64,000 nt of DNA. Source: Bacillota bacterium (GTDB lineage: Bacteria; Bacillota; Sulfobacillia; Sulfobacillales; Sulfobacillaceae). Positions 8,932 to 17,758 of this stretch are shown one piece after another. A program made the position numbers and the translations under genes. The notes under the pieces were generated by a model. That model had not been told where the DNA came from, searched no databases, and saw nothing but the letters and a program-made list of their open reading frames with translations. Numbering within the stretch: position 1 is the first letter of the stretch; the number at the start of each line of letters is the position of its first letter. The stretch is from assembly GCA_023511625.1 (NCBI GenBank), contig JAIMBD010000014.1, forward strand, positions 1-64,000, in the 5' to 3' direction.

Positions 8932-9526
8932 CGCCCGGTAGGAGTCCATCAATTGGCCGGGACGGCCACCTCGCTTGGCGAGGAGGGTAACTTGCTGCTC
9001 CGTGCCTCCGAATCCCTCTCAACCATGGCGCCGGCTCCACACGCGGCCATACGTCCAACCAGCAGGGGAAAGCCGGGGAAACCCAGTCTTAAGCGGCAAC
9101 CTCGACCATCCAAGTCGGATGGCAAAAGACCAAACACCAACAGGGCATAATAGGCGCCCTTCCACCACCCAAAATCCCGAAGCTCACCTTCCAGCTTGAA
9201 TCCAGGCCGCCGTAACAGTCGCTAGGATCGGCCGTTTTTGACGATGACAACCGCCGCCAAACGGTAGGCCGTGCCGTGCTCAAGCATGGTCGCAATCACG
9301 GCTCCTAGACCGACCAACTGCCCATCGGCCAGTAAACCGTCCGGGCCTTGACCGGCGGGCCCGGCGATCATGGGGGCCCCAAAGGAATCAGCCGCGTGGG
9401 GCCTTGGGGGACTGTGCCACCACGGCGCCCAATGCCCATGGACTTCACTTGATAGCCAGTGGCTCCCGAACCCCCCTCCCCTGCCCCCAGAGCGTGGAAG
9501 ATCCCGCGCCCCCTTCGTCTCGTCAT
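8932..9526. other. Non-coding stretch between convergent genes
   Basis: About 600 bases between the cupin terminator and the alpha/beta hydrolase gene. A minus-strand frame near 9235-9470 is protein-like in places (QLVGLGAVIATMLEHG) but lacks a start and matches no family I know. No repeats or RNA genes seen. Confidence 0.35.
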
Positions 9527-9553
9527 CTCCTAAGACCCCGTCGGCCTTAGGAG
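9527..9553 (-). terminator. Possible terminator hairpin overlapping the hydrolase stop
   Basis: CTCCTAAG and CTTAGGAG form a perfect 8-bp stem with an 11-base loop; the stop codon of the alpha/beta hydrolase lies inside the stem. There is no downstream T-tract, so termination efficiency is doubtful. Confidence 0.35.
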
Positions 9554-10321
9554 TTCGTCGACGAACTCCTGGATCAGACCGGCCAGCCGTTCCGGCTGTT
9601 CGCGCGGGATGAAGTGCCCCGCCGAGGACACCACGGTCAGACGCCCGTGCTTAAGCCGCGCGAGTACTTCGCGGCGCAAAAAGTCCTCCGGGAAAAAGTG
9701 GTCCTCAGCTCCCGCAACCACCAGCGCAGGGATTGGGCAGCCGTCGAACCGGTCCGCAAACCGGGCCAGGCGCCAAGCGTCGAGGCTTTCGTAGGCTGCA
9801 CGCGGGTCAGCGGTCCGCGACAGGGCACACAGGTCATCGATCACTTCCGGACGCGCAACAGAACCTTGATACAAGTTACGCAACACGGGTTCCTCGGTAA
9901 TGGACCTACGGAATACCGACAAGACTGCTTCGGGCATCTCAACGCCGCTAGGCGGAACCGGGGCTACCAATATCGCTGCGGTCACGCTATCTGGATGGTA
10001 AGCCATGAGGTACTCCGCGACGGTGCCCCCCATGGAATGACCGACCATGACCGCCTGGGAGAGCCCCGCGTCTTTCAGGACGGCCAGCACATCGCCGGCA
10101 AACTCCTCAAGCCCGTAACCCCGTGGTGGCCGTTCTGAGGCACCGTTGCCTCTTAAGTCCACCAACAGTGTCCGATAGCAGTGGGACAGCCGCCGGCATA
10201 CCGGCTCCCATAGCGCCCCCCGCATGCGATACCCGTGAATAAAGACCAGCGGCGGCGCATTCCCCCCCTGCTCGTCATAGGCGATACGGACGCCCTCGTG
10301 TACCGCAAAACGAATGCCCAT
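9530..10321 (-). CDS. Alpha/beta-fold hydrolase
   Basis: 263 residues with a complete alpha/beta hydrolase fold. The oxyanion-hole motif HGYRMRG is at about 29-35, the nucleophile elbow GHSMGG places Ser96 as nucleophile, Asp207 lies in GAEDHFFP, and His236 in SAGHFIP completes the triad. The size and motifs fit esterases, lactonases, C-C bond hydrolases or haloperoxidase-like enzymes; specificity is not predictable. There is no signal peptide, so it is cytoplasmic. It stands alone, with a palindromic operator candidate about 155 bases upstream of its start. Confidence 0.88.
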   Translation of the reverse strand: MGIRFAVHEGVRIAYDEQGGNAPPLVFIHGYRMRGALWEPVCRRLSHCYRTLLVDLRGNGASERPPRGYGLEEFAGDVLAVLKDAGLSQAVMVGHSMGGTVAEYLMAYHPDSVTAAILVAPVPPSGVEMPEAVLSVFRRSITEEPVLRNLYQGSVARPEVIDDLCALSRTADPRAAYESLDAWRLARFADRFDGCPIPALVVAGAEDHFFPEDFLRREVLARLKHGRLTVVSSAGHFIPREQPERLAGLIQEFVDELLRPTGS

Positions 10322-10460
10322 CGCGCCTCCCTGCCGTTGCTTAAAGCGGCTGCCTCGCTATCGACTGTTCTCTTAAGACCCCGTTCCTTTCCGGGTGGAA
10401 GCGAATACCGGTGGCAGCCTCTACGCCATCTGATCTACCGACTCCTTAGGGCCGCCAAGC

Positions 10461-10489
10461 TAACGCGTTAAACAGTGAACCTATGTTCA
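10461..10489. promoter_or_regulatory. Candidate operator: two palindromes upstream of the hydrolase
   Basis: TAACGCGTTA (10461-10470) is a perfect 10-base palindrome, and six bases later TGAAC-CTAT-GTTCA (10476-10489) is a perfect 5-bp inverted repeat, nearly extended by one more base pair on each side. Such sites are typical for TetR- or MarR-type repressors. No regulator gene is adjacent, so the link to the hydrolase is inference. Confidence 0.4.
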
Positions 10490-11720
10490 TTATGGGAGTC
10501 CCTGGCCGGAGTGTCAACGTCCCCTAGACGGTCACGACCACGACGACCGGCAACCCCTTCCGTACCTTCCCACTACCGCCCGAGGTTCTCTGCCCCCGTC
10601 TTAAGCGCGCATCCCCGCCCAATCAGGACCTAGAGCGCCGACCCGAAGAACGCGACGGATAGCGGGCAACGATGCGTGAATCCCGCCCCACGAGACGCAC
10701 GTCATCGTCTTGGGCAGCCAATGGCAATAGGTAGGCCCCAATTCGCGTTCCGACGGCTTGGGCACAGAGCCCCCTGGGCCGCTCGTACAGATGACCCCTT
10801 GAGACCCTCCGCGAGGCGGAAAGGAAAGAACGTGGCTTGGCGCCGCGCAGCAACTGGTGAGCCCTCTTTCCCCTGGCTTAGGTCCCCCTCTGCGTCGCCA
10901 ATGTTCCGGAAATGGGCCCTGCATCAGACAAGGGTTTGGTAGAAAGCCGGGCGTGACTCCCGACACCGGTTGACAAATCCTTTGGCACAATGGGATGCTG
11001 CATTACGACATCTCGCATTACTCTGTTCAAGCGGCAGTTGCATAAAATCCGCGAGTATCTTCAGTCACCTTCAGCGGCGGTGCAAGCCGGTGGCACGGGC
11101 AATCTTCCCCCGAGCCATGGGCGGATTTCAGAACAGAACAGGGGATCCCTCGGTCCCGAGATTCCGCTCGGACCGATAGGACCTACCGGCATGCTCGCCG
11201 GCGGCACCTCCGCCAGAATAGGACGGCCAGCATCCACAATGCCCGTTGAGGCATGCCGCCCATGGAGTTGAATGAGCCGGCCCTTTGTCTGAAGCGGTGG
11301 CGAAGAAACCTAAAGGAGATGCGAGAGGTCGTGGCGGGGCCAACAGATTGTTGCAGAATCCCAGTTGAAGACCCTGGTAACTACACTGCGCCGTCTTTTC
11401 GAGGTGGTTCGGGCTCACAGAAGGAGACCGGGAGAGTACGCCGAGGCCCCAAGGACGGCCAGCGGGACGGACAAGACAGGTAGGTGAGGAGCATGGGCAA
11501 CCGGGCCCTGGGCGCCCTACTCGGAAAAGCCCCCTTTACCGAACACGGTCGCCGATTCGCCCTCGAAACTGTCGGATTCGGGATAGGGGCCTGGGTTGTG
11601 GGCAACGGTACAGCTGGCAGCGGCCTTACGGGACGCGGGCGATGGGAACGAGGATCCCTCGACGCCCGGTTCCGCCGCCCTGGTACTACGGATTCACAGG
11701 ACTAAGGAGGGTGAACCGCG
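10490..11720. other. Long non-coding stretch before the O-demethylase gene
   Basis: About 1.2 kb with no supported coding region on either strand. Frames are short, Arg/Pro-rich and mutually antisense. A TTGACA at 10970-10975 has no good -10 partner. A 73-codon frame at 11484-11705 has a plausible ribosome site but no recognisable features. A structured leader for the demethylase gene cannot be excluded. Confidence 0.35.
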
Positions 11721-13145
11721 ATGGCCGACCAAACTGGCCGGAAGAGCTTACAAGAGGTGTTGGATGCGGCAGGTAACGTGGTGGACTACCTTTGGAGTCA
11801 TCCCAAAGGCAACGCGTCAGGGTTGATGAAACGGTGGCAACCATGGGTCGTGCCGGTGGAGGTCACCAACTGGCGCCGGGAACAAGAGGCGTGGTCGGAG
11901 GCGGTCGTCCTGTTTGACCAGACCTATCACATGCCAGAGCTGCATCTTCATGGTCAGAATCCCCTGGCAGTCCTTGCTCCCTTGTTTGTCAACAACCTAA
12001 GCCGCGTCACCCCAGGGGCGTCGCGTCACATGTTGAGCTGCACGCCGCGCGGCCACGTGATTGGTGACGATATCTTGTACTGCTTCGACGAGCATCATGT
12101 CGCGCTGATCAGCTCAGAGCCGATTCAAAACTGGGTGCAGTACCACCTCGAAAAAGAAAAACCCCCTGTCACCTGGGAGCTCGACGAAAGCTGGCCGCGC
12201 AACCCGCGTGGGTATCGCCATTTTTACCGCTATGAGATCGCGGGGCCAGCGGTGCCCGATTTGATGGAGCGGCTAACAGGAACCAAAGTGGAGATTCCCT
12301 ACTTCCGCCACGCTGTGTTGACGATGCACGGCCACGCCGTGCGCGCCCTCCATCACAACATGGCAGGCGTCCCGGGATTCGAACTTTCGGGACCGTGGGA
12401 GGAACGTGAAGCGGTCAAAGCCTTGTTGCTACGGGAAGGGGAAGCGTTCGGGATTCGCCACGCGGGGTCTTTGGCCTACACTACCGCCAGCATGGAATCA
12501 GGGTGGATTCCCAGCCCCCTCCCCGGCATCTACAGCGATCCGGATCTGCGAGCGTATCGCGAGTGGCTGCCCGGCGATGGGTTCGAGGCCCGGGGTTCCT
12601 TGGGAGGCAGCTATTACTCGCCGAACATCGAAGACTACTATCTTACCCCATGGGATCTTAGCTACGACCATTTGATCAAATTCGACCACGACTTCGTGGG
12701 GCGCGCAGCACTTGAGGAGATGGCCCAGCGACCCCATCGGCGGCGAGTGACGCTGGTATGGAATCCCGCAGACGTCTTAAAGGTCATCGAAACCTACCTC
12801 CACCCTGGGCTTCCCGCCCTGTTTTTGGAATGGCCTGTCCTCTGGCATGGTTGGCGTTATGACAAGGTACTGAACGCCCACGGCGAGTTGGTAGGGCTCG
12901 GCATCGGCAAGACCGCCTACAGCATCAACGAGCGCGCGTTCCTTACCCTGGCGGCAGTCGACGAGCAGTGGAGCAGGCCGGGTACCGAGCTGACCTTAAT
13001 CTGGGGCGAAGACCCTGAACGTCAAGCTCACTCCGGAGTGGAACCCCACCAGCAGCTCCCTGTCCGGGTCACCGTGGCCCCCTCGCCCATCGGCCAACTC
13101 GCCCGCCACCATCGGGCAGAAGTCTCGGGGCACACTGCGGGTTAA
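11721..13145 (+). CDS. Tetrahydrofolate-dependent aromatic O-demethylase, LigM/DesA-like (GcvT fold)
   Basis: 474 residues. By length and motifs (NASGLMKRWQPW, VVLFDQTYHMPELHLHG, GDDILYCFDEHHVALI, SLGGSYYSP) it belongs to the aminomethyltransferase-fold group that includes vanillate/3-O-methylgallate demethylase LigM (about 470 residues) and syringate demethylase DesA. These move the methyl group of a methoxylated aromatic acid to tetrahydrofolate. It is longer than glycine-cleavage T-protein and has no GcvH/GcvP neighbours, so a T-protein role is unlikely. AAGGAGG lies 8 bases before the ATG. A strong terminator follows, so it is monocistronic. The actual methyl donor is unknown; dimethylglycine-type substrates are an alternative. 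Confidence 0.75.
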   Translation: MADQTGRKSLQEVLDAAGNVVDYLWSHPKGNASGLMKRWQPWVVPVEVTNWRREQEAWSEAVVLFDQTYHMPELHLHGQNPLAVLAPLFVNNLSRVTPGASRHMLSCTPRGHVIGDDILYCFDEHHVALISSEPIQNWVQYHLEKEKPPVTWELDESWPRNPRGYRHFYRYEIAGPAVPDLMERLTGTKVEIPYFRHAVLTMHGHAVRALHHNMAGVPGFELSGPWEEREAVKALLLREGEAFGIRHAGSLAYTTASMESGWIPSPLPGIYSDPDLRAYREWLPGDGFEARGSLGGSYYSPNIEDYYLTPWDLSYDHLIKFDHDFVGRAALEEMAQRPHRRRVTLVWNPADVLKVIETYLHPGLPALFLEWPVLWHGWRYDKVLNAHGELVGLGIGKTAYSINERAFLTLAAVDEQWSRPGTELTLIWGEDPERQAHSGVEPHQQLPVRVTVAPSPIGQLARHHRAEVSGHTAG

Positions 13146-13168
13146 CACGGCAACCGCCACCAACCGCG

Positions 13169-13214
13169 GGAAGGGGGAGGAGCGCCCGAAAAGCCTCCCC
13201 CTTCCGCCATTTTT
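13169..13214 (+). terminator. Strong rho-independent terminator
   Basis: GGAAGGGGGAGG (13169-13180) and CCTCCCCCTTCC (13194-13205) form a perfect 12-bp stem with a 13-base loop, followed by GCCA and five T. It ends the O-demethylase transcript. Confidence 0.85.
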
Positions 13215-13315
13215 CTGCCACGCAGCCTCTGTTTTAGGAACCACTTTTCCCCACCTCCATACTTTAGAGGTGACGACACCGGCGTGGTTCCCGTTTTCGG
13301 CCAAGGAGGCCCCCC

Positions 13316-14512
13316 ATGGCTCGATTTGAGGAAACCTTCCCCCCTTATCAACCTTTTGGCTCCCGGTCCCTGCGTTGGATGGCAGAACCGATGCGAGGGT
13401 CTGATGTCGCCTTGGTCCAATCGCTATTCAACCTCGCCAACGCCCTTCTGACTACCCCATTGGGGCCGGATCTCTCCATCAGCGGCATTTTTGACCGTGG
13501 GACTCGAGATGCCGTCGAGCAGCTGCAATTTCGCTTCGGTGTCCTTCCGGACGGTGTGGTAGGACCGGCCACCTTCGCGGTGCTCGGTCAACTGCTATCG
13601 CCGGGAGCGCCTGCCCTGGGTCACCGCCTCCTTCGTCCCGGCGACAGGGGAAAAGATGTGGAACGGTTACAAGGGCGGCTTAGCGTGTTTCGCTATGCCT
13701 CCCTCCTCGGTGGCCCAGCCGACGGGAGTTTTGGTCTCGGAACGGCTGCAGCCGTACAAGCCTTTGCCAAGGACGCCGCCGCCCACGGCCAGACCGGCTT
13801 GCCCGCCGGATCCACCGTGGGACCGGGTACCTTCGATGCCCTCTTCCTCTACGCCCCTGCCGGCGGCCGTACCTTCTCCCCCGAGTCCGTCACAGCCGGA
13901 GTAGACGTGGCTTTCGCTCAACGGCTGCTTCAGGAACTGGGCGAGTTCAGCGCCGATGTGACCGGTCGCTATGACGCCGCCACCGTCTCCGCCGTACGCC
14001 GGTTCCAGCGGCGGCATGGCCTTCGCGAAGACGGAGTGCTGGGACCCATCACGTGGTTTCACCTCGGGCTCGAGAACCCAAACGCCGCCCCCGCGCCCGG
14101 ACCGGTGGTGTGGCCCCATCCCGATGCGGTAAAGGTCTGCTGCGCCCCATTGGTGACCGCCACCAGCGACCTTCACCCTTATGGCATGGTCACGCATGTC
14201 ATCAACCTCCGCGAGGGGTTTGAAAGTATCGATGTGGCCGGCAATTTCCTGCCCGAACCGGATAGCTTCGGCAACGGGTACAACCAGTACGTCGCAATCC
14301 TCCGAGACCTTCACACCGCCGCACTGGTGGCCCAAGTGCCAATGGTACCGCTGACCTCCACGCTCCCTCGGGACTGGGGAGGAAGCTTCTCTCCCGGCGT
14401 CAAGACCATACCTGGCCTTCGCGTCGAAATCGTCCCCTCCGGCCCAGAGGCAAGCGGTCCCTATGGACCAGCTGTCCTGCGCGGGCGGCTTCAGCCCTGT
14501 CCGGGGATTTAA
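13316..14512 (+). CDS. Protein with three peptidoglycan-binding (PG_binding_1) repeats and an unknown C-terminal domain
   Basis: 398 residues. Three repeats of the PG_binding_1 type are visible at about 24-90, 105-180 and 190-255. Each has the pattern LQ..L.......DG.FG..T..AV..FQ....L..DG..GP.T; the first and third end in DGVVGPATF and DGVLGPITW. From about 265 to the end there is a separate region without repeats (contains VTATSDLHPYGMVTHVINL) that I cannot assign. There is no signal peptide or anchor at the N-terminus, which is odd for a wall-binding protein. AAGGAGG before the ATG fixes the start. Its 3' end overlaps the convergent symporter gene by 4 bases. Confidence 0.75.
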   Translation: MARFEETFPPYQPFGSRSLRWMAEPMRGSDVALVQSLFNLANALLTTPLGPDLSISGIFDRGTRDAVEQLQFRFGVLPDGVVGPATFAVLGQLLSPGAPALGHRLLRPGDRGKDVERLQGRLSVFRYASLLGGPADGSFGLGTAAAVQAFAKDAAAHGQTGLPAGSTVGPGTFDALFLYAPAGGRTFSPESVTAGVDVAFAQRLLQELGEFSADVTGRYDAATVSAVRRFQRRHGLREDGVLGPITWFHLGLENPNAAPAPGPVVWPHPDAVKVCCAPLVTATSDLHPYGMVTHVINLREGFESIDVAGNFLPEPDSFGNGYNQYVAILRDLHTAALVAQVPMVPLTSTLPRDWGGSFSPGVKTIPGLRVEIVPSGPEASGPYGPAVLRGRLQPCPGI

Positions 14513-16068
14513 GACCCTAAGGAGGCCGGCGAGTCGGCAGCCAGTGCTCCCGCCAAGCCCGGTTGCCGCGTCGCCCACCACGTAAAACCGAAGGCCAATC
14601 CCGCCGCTCCGAGCAACGCTGCTCCCCGCCAAGCCAACGGGATGGGATTGGCGTGGGGATGCACCACCGCTGTCACCATCGCCAGTGAGGCCAGTGCCCA
14701 CACTCCCCCGGTGCCGGGCTTTTGCACCGACCACCACCGACAGCCCGCCAGTAGGAGAAAGGCCGCCGCCTGCGCCGCCCACATGGGATCGATGCCGCCT
14801 ATAAAGCGGGTCGCGGAAAACCCGGTCGCGGCATTGAGGCCCAAGCCGACTGCAATGCCGCCCAACATGGCCACCATGACCCCCCGCCCCGGCAGGTCGC
14901 GACCCCACAGCAGTAACGCCACGGTGGGGCCAACCACACCCGCGTTGCGCAAGGTTAATCCAAACACCCGCCACCAGGCCAGCTCCTCCGGACGCCACAA
15001 CGCGTATCCAATCATCAACAGCCCCTCAACCACCAGGGCCACCTTCGTCCATTGAATGGCCCGCTGGTGTCCCATCACATCCCGGCCCAAGCTGATGGCT
15101 CCGGAAAACAACAGGGGCCCGCACCAGGTCAGAGCCAGGGCCCACACCCCGACGGCCGCCAATACGACTTCCCAGGGCTTTCCATGCGCGAGAATCAGGG
15201 CCGCAAGTCCTGGAAGCCCGCCCCCCGGCACCATTCCCAACCGCTGGTGCACTGCCATCCCTAGCCACGAGGCAATCCCCACCACTATTGCCAATACCGC
15301 CGACGAGATCCACACCGCCCATTGGGCATGGCGGACGCTCCGGGCCGCCGTTACCGCCTGCAACTCGGCCTGGGCAGAGAAGACGTTCAGGAGATTGGTG
15401 CCGAACCAGACCCAGATGGTGGCCGTCCCGGCTCCTCCCAGTGCATGGAAGGACGGTGGGAGCACGTGGGCGGTGGTTGGATGCCATCCTGCAACCAACG
15501 CCACCATGACCACCAATCCCAAAAGAATAAAGAACAGGTTCAATCCTTGGGTGGCAGCCAGCGAGACCAAACCGGCAAATTGAATGTAGACGATCAGGAC
15601 GGCGGTAGTCAGCGCCATGCTCCAGGCCAACGGCCAGTGCAACAAGGCATGGAGGAATACGCCGGCAAACAAGGCGTTGGACATGGCAAAGATAGGAAAC
15701 GTAGCGCCAATGATGATGCCAGACAACCGCTGGATACTCTGGCCAAAATGTCCACCCAAAAGGTCGCTGTTGGACGTGTAACCCATTTTGCGAAACCAGG
15801 GCAGCAACAGCGAAACCAGCACCGACAAGATGGCCACCGAGACCCCGAACCAGATGGCGGAGATCCCGACCGCATAGCCGGTGTCGATCTCCACCACGAT
15901 GCTGGAGGAGGCCCACAAGGCAGTGACCATGACGAAGACCGTCCAGGCGCTCAGCGCTCTGCGCCCATCAAAGAATCCGCTCGTCCCCCGCCCCTGCCGT
16001 GCCCGCCATCCTAGTGCCCACAGCATAGCTGTGTAGAGGGCCAAGGCCAAAACCACCCACGCGACCAC
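14509..16068 (-). CDS. Sodium:solute symporter family transporter
   Basis: 519 residues, about 13 hydrophobic helices, SSS family. The stretch SGFFDGRRALSAWTVFVMV followed by TALWASSSIVVEIDTGYAVG fits the start of the SSS core, and TNLLNVFSAQAELQAVTAARS matches the conserved region with cytoplasmic Arg. It differs clearly from the first symporter of the window and has no DUF3311 partner. GTG start with GAGGGTGA upstream. The substrate is unknown. The gene stands alone on the minus strand, with the selenocysteine tRNA gene upstream in the same orientation. Confidence 0.8.
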   Translation of the reverse strand: MVAWVVLALALYTAMLWALGWRARQGRGTSGFFDGRRALSAWTVFVMVTALWASSSIVVEIDTGYAVGISAIWFGVSVAILSVLVSLLLPWFRKMGYTSNSDLLGGHFGQSIQRLSGIIIGATFPIFAMSNALFAGVFLHALLHWPLAWSMALTTAVLIVYIQFAGLVSLAATQGLNLFFILLGLVVMVALVAGWHPTTAHVLPPSFHALGGAGTATIWVWFGTNLLNVFSAQAELQAVTAARSVRHAQWAVWISSAVLAIVVGIASWLGMAVHQRLGMVPGGGLPGLAALILAHGKPWEVVLAAVGVWALALTWCGPLLFSGAISLGRDVMGHQRAIQWTKVALVVEGLLMIGYALWRPEELAWWRVFGLTLRNAGVVGPTVALLLWGRDLPGRGVMVAMLGGIAVGLGLNAATGFSATRFIGGIDPMWAAQAAAFLLLAGCRWWSVQKPGTGGVWALASLAMVTAVVHPHANPIPLAWRGAALLGAAGLAFGFTWWATRQPGLAGALAADSPASLGS

Positions 16069-16232
16069 AAAATCACCCTCTTGCCTATAATGTCGGTAGT
16101 ATATCGGGCCACGTGAAATGTTGTCTACGGTCGTTCGGCCCTTGACTCCTTGCCGAATAAACCACCGACGGCCCCTGCGCGGTACTTGTCCCAGCCGCCT
16201 GCGGCGTCACGGCGGCAGATGGACACAAAAAA

Positions 16233-16328
16233 TGGCGGGAGTATGTGGGAATCGAACCCACCGCCGACCACGTCGGCCGGCCATTGGATTTGAAGTCCAA
16301 GGAAGGCACCAGGCCTCCACCTACCCCC
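16233..16328 (-). tRNA. selC: Selenocysteine tRNA, anticodon UCA
   Basis: A 96-base minus-strand sequence folds as tRNA-Sec. The anticodon loop CTTCAAA (anticodon TCA) sits on a 5-bp stem TTGGA/TCCAA. The D-stem is 6 bp (GGAGGC/GCCTTC), longer than in ordinary tRNAs. A long variable arm pairs GCCGAC/GTCGGC, and the T-arm is GTGGG-TTCGATT-CCCAC. The 3' end reads CCCGCCA with G73 and encoded CCA, as in E. coli selC. Six T follow directly and can terminate transcription. With the in-frame UGA and bSECIS in the formate dehydrogenase gene it shows that the organism makes selenoproteins; selA, selB and selD must lie elsewhere. Confidence 0.93.
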
Positions 16329-16341
16329 GCAGCCAGAAGAC

Positions 16342-16370
16342 ATTTTAACGAGGCCACGCCCAGAAGTAAA
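16342..16370 (-). promoter_or_regulatory. Candidate promoter of the selC tRNA gene
   Basis: Read on the minus strand: TTTACT (16370-16365), a 17-base spacer, then TAAAAT (16347-16342). The tRNA 5' end lies 13 bases after the -10 box, giving a short leader, as expected for a tRNA transcript. Confidence 0.5.
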
Positions 16371-16621
16371 GTCGACACACCGAGATGGTATCCGGGGGAT
16401 CCAGCGCCTGCGCGCCATGGCCAAGCCCGCGAGCCCCTGGCCACCTGATGGGCCCATGATCAGTCGAACGGATGCGCCATAATGCGCCGGATGGCGCTGT
16501 TCGTTAGAGCTACGGGTGTGGTGTGATTCAGCTAGATCCGACCCACGCGCTTTGCGCGGAAACCAGCGGTCTTGACTTCCGCCATCGTTAGGCGGTCGGA
16601 CCGACAAAGGGAGGAAGCCAC
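16371..16621. other. Intergenic region between selC and the MenG-Usp gene
   Basis: About 250 bases separating divergent genes. It presumably contains the promoter of the methyltransferase fusion gene, but I see no convincing -35/-10 pair. Its last bases, GGGAGGAAGCCAC, are the ribosome binding site. Confidence 0.35.
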
Positions 16622-17758
16622 GTGAGCCAGGAACCCGACGACACCTCCAGCTTGTTCGATCGCATTGCTCGCCGCTACGACTGGTGGAGCACGTTGCTCT
16701 CGGCAGCCGGCATCCGCGCATGGCATGCCCTGGCCCTCGATCTCTTGGATTTGCGTCCCGGCCTGCGGGTGCTCGATGTAGGGTGTGGCACCGGTCGCGC
16801 GACGCGGGCCATGGCGCGCCGCGTCGGCCGCGGGGGGGAAGTGGTGGGACTCGACCCCTCCCGGGGCATGTTGGAGGTGGCGCGCATGGACCACCGACCT
16901 GGGCCAGAGATGGCGGCGCTGCATTGGGTGGAAGGCGAGGCCGAGGCTTTACCCTTCGAAGACCGCCAATTTGACAGAGTGACCGCGCAATTCTCGCTCC
17001 GCAACACCCGACGCTGGCCGCAGGCGTTAGCCGAGATGGTTCGGGTGCTAAAACCGGAAGGGCGCCTCCTGATTTTAGATGTGCTGCAACCTGTCACGAA
17101 CCTCGGAGGGATGGCATGGGCCGGGCTGAAAGCCGCCCTGTCTACCTTGCCCCCGGCCGAACGCCAATTCTACGAATGGTTGGGGCTATCGGTCCGCCAT
17201 GCGCCCTCGGCCGGAGAACTCGAGGACGCCATGCGCAGCCTCGGCATCGGTGGGATCCGCACCCATTTCTGGCTTGGTGACTTAGTCGCCATCGTCTACG
17301 GGCAGAAGCGGGCGCATCTGGAGTACGCGGCATCGACCAAGGACGGTACGGCCATCTGGGCTGTAGACGGTTCTTGGGCAGCCTATTCCGGGCACCGCTG
17401 GCTGGCCCGTCACCTTCGGCCGGGCAGCCACGTCCATCCGGTGACGGTGGTGCCAACACCAGCCGGTCGCGATCCGGGCCGAGCCACCGACCGCGCCTAT
17501 TGGGAAGGCCATTTACACGATGCCATCGAGTCCCTCGAAGGATTGCCGTTCGCGGTCCACCCTGCCCTGCTCGAAGGTGACCCGGGACCTGCCCTCGTGG
17601 GCTACGCTAAGACCGTCGGAGCGAGTCTTTTGTTGTTGGGTTACAAGTCGCGAGAGGCCTTGGCCGAACGCCTGCTCGGGGGGGTCTGGTCCTATGTGCT
17701 GAGCCACGCCCCCTGCTCGGTGGTGGCCCTGCGCACCGAGGCCGATGCGGAAGGATGA
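16622..17758 (+). CDS. MenG/UbiE-like methyltransferase fused to a universal stress protein domain
   Basis: 378 residues in two parts. Residues 1-230 are a class I SAM methyltransferase of the UbiE/MenG type: FDRIARRYDWW at 12-22, SAM motif LDVGCGTG at 51-58, LDPSRGML at 77-84, SLRNTRRW at 125-132 and ILDVLQP at 151-157. MenG makes menaquinone from demethylmenaquinone. Residues 242-375 resemble a UspA domain: start AIWAVDGSWAAY, then ASLLLLGYKSREALAERLLG and the typical end HAPCSVVALR. Usp domains often bind ATP through G-x2-G-x9-G-S/T; here the last part is LGGVWSYV, so binding is uncertain. The GTG start is supported by GGGAGGAAG. The fusion is unusual; the real quinone methyltransferase could be another gene. 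Confidence 0.75.
   Translation: MSQEPDDTSSLFDRIARRYDWWSTLLSAAGIRAWHALALDLLDLRPGLRVLDVGCGTGRATRAMARRVGRGGEVVGLDPSRGMLEVARMDHRPGPEMAALHWVEGEAEALPFEDRQFDRVTAQFSLRNTRRWPQALAEMVRVLKPEGRLLILDVLQPVTNLGGMAWAGLKAALSTLPPAERQFYEWLGLSVRHAPSAGELEDAMRSLGIGGIRTHFWLGDLVAIVYGQKRAHLEYAASTKDGTAIWAVDGSWAAYSGHRWLARHLRPGSHVHPVTVVPTPAGRDPGRATDRAYWEGHLHDAIESLEGLPFAVHPALLEGDPGPALVGYAKTVGASLLLLGYKSREALAERLLGGVWSYVLSHAPCSVVALRTEADAEG

Noticed and set aside
11484-11705. 73-codon frame upstream of the O-demethylase
   Set aside because: No recognisable features apart from a fair ribosome site; Gly/Arg-rich composition fits chance in GC-rich DNA.
11262-11720. Glycine riboswitch before the GcvT-fold gene
   Set aside because: No tandem aptamer consensus could be traced by eye; the gene is not a glycine-cleavage gene.
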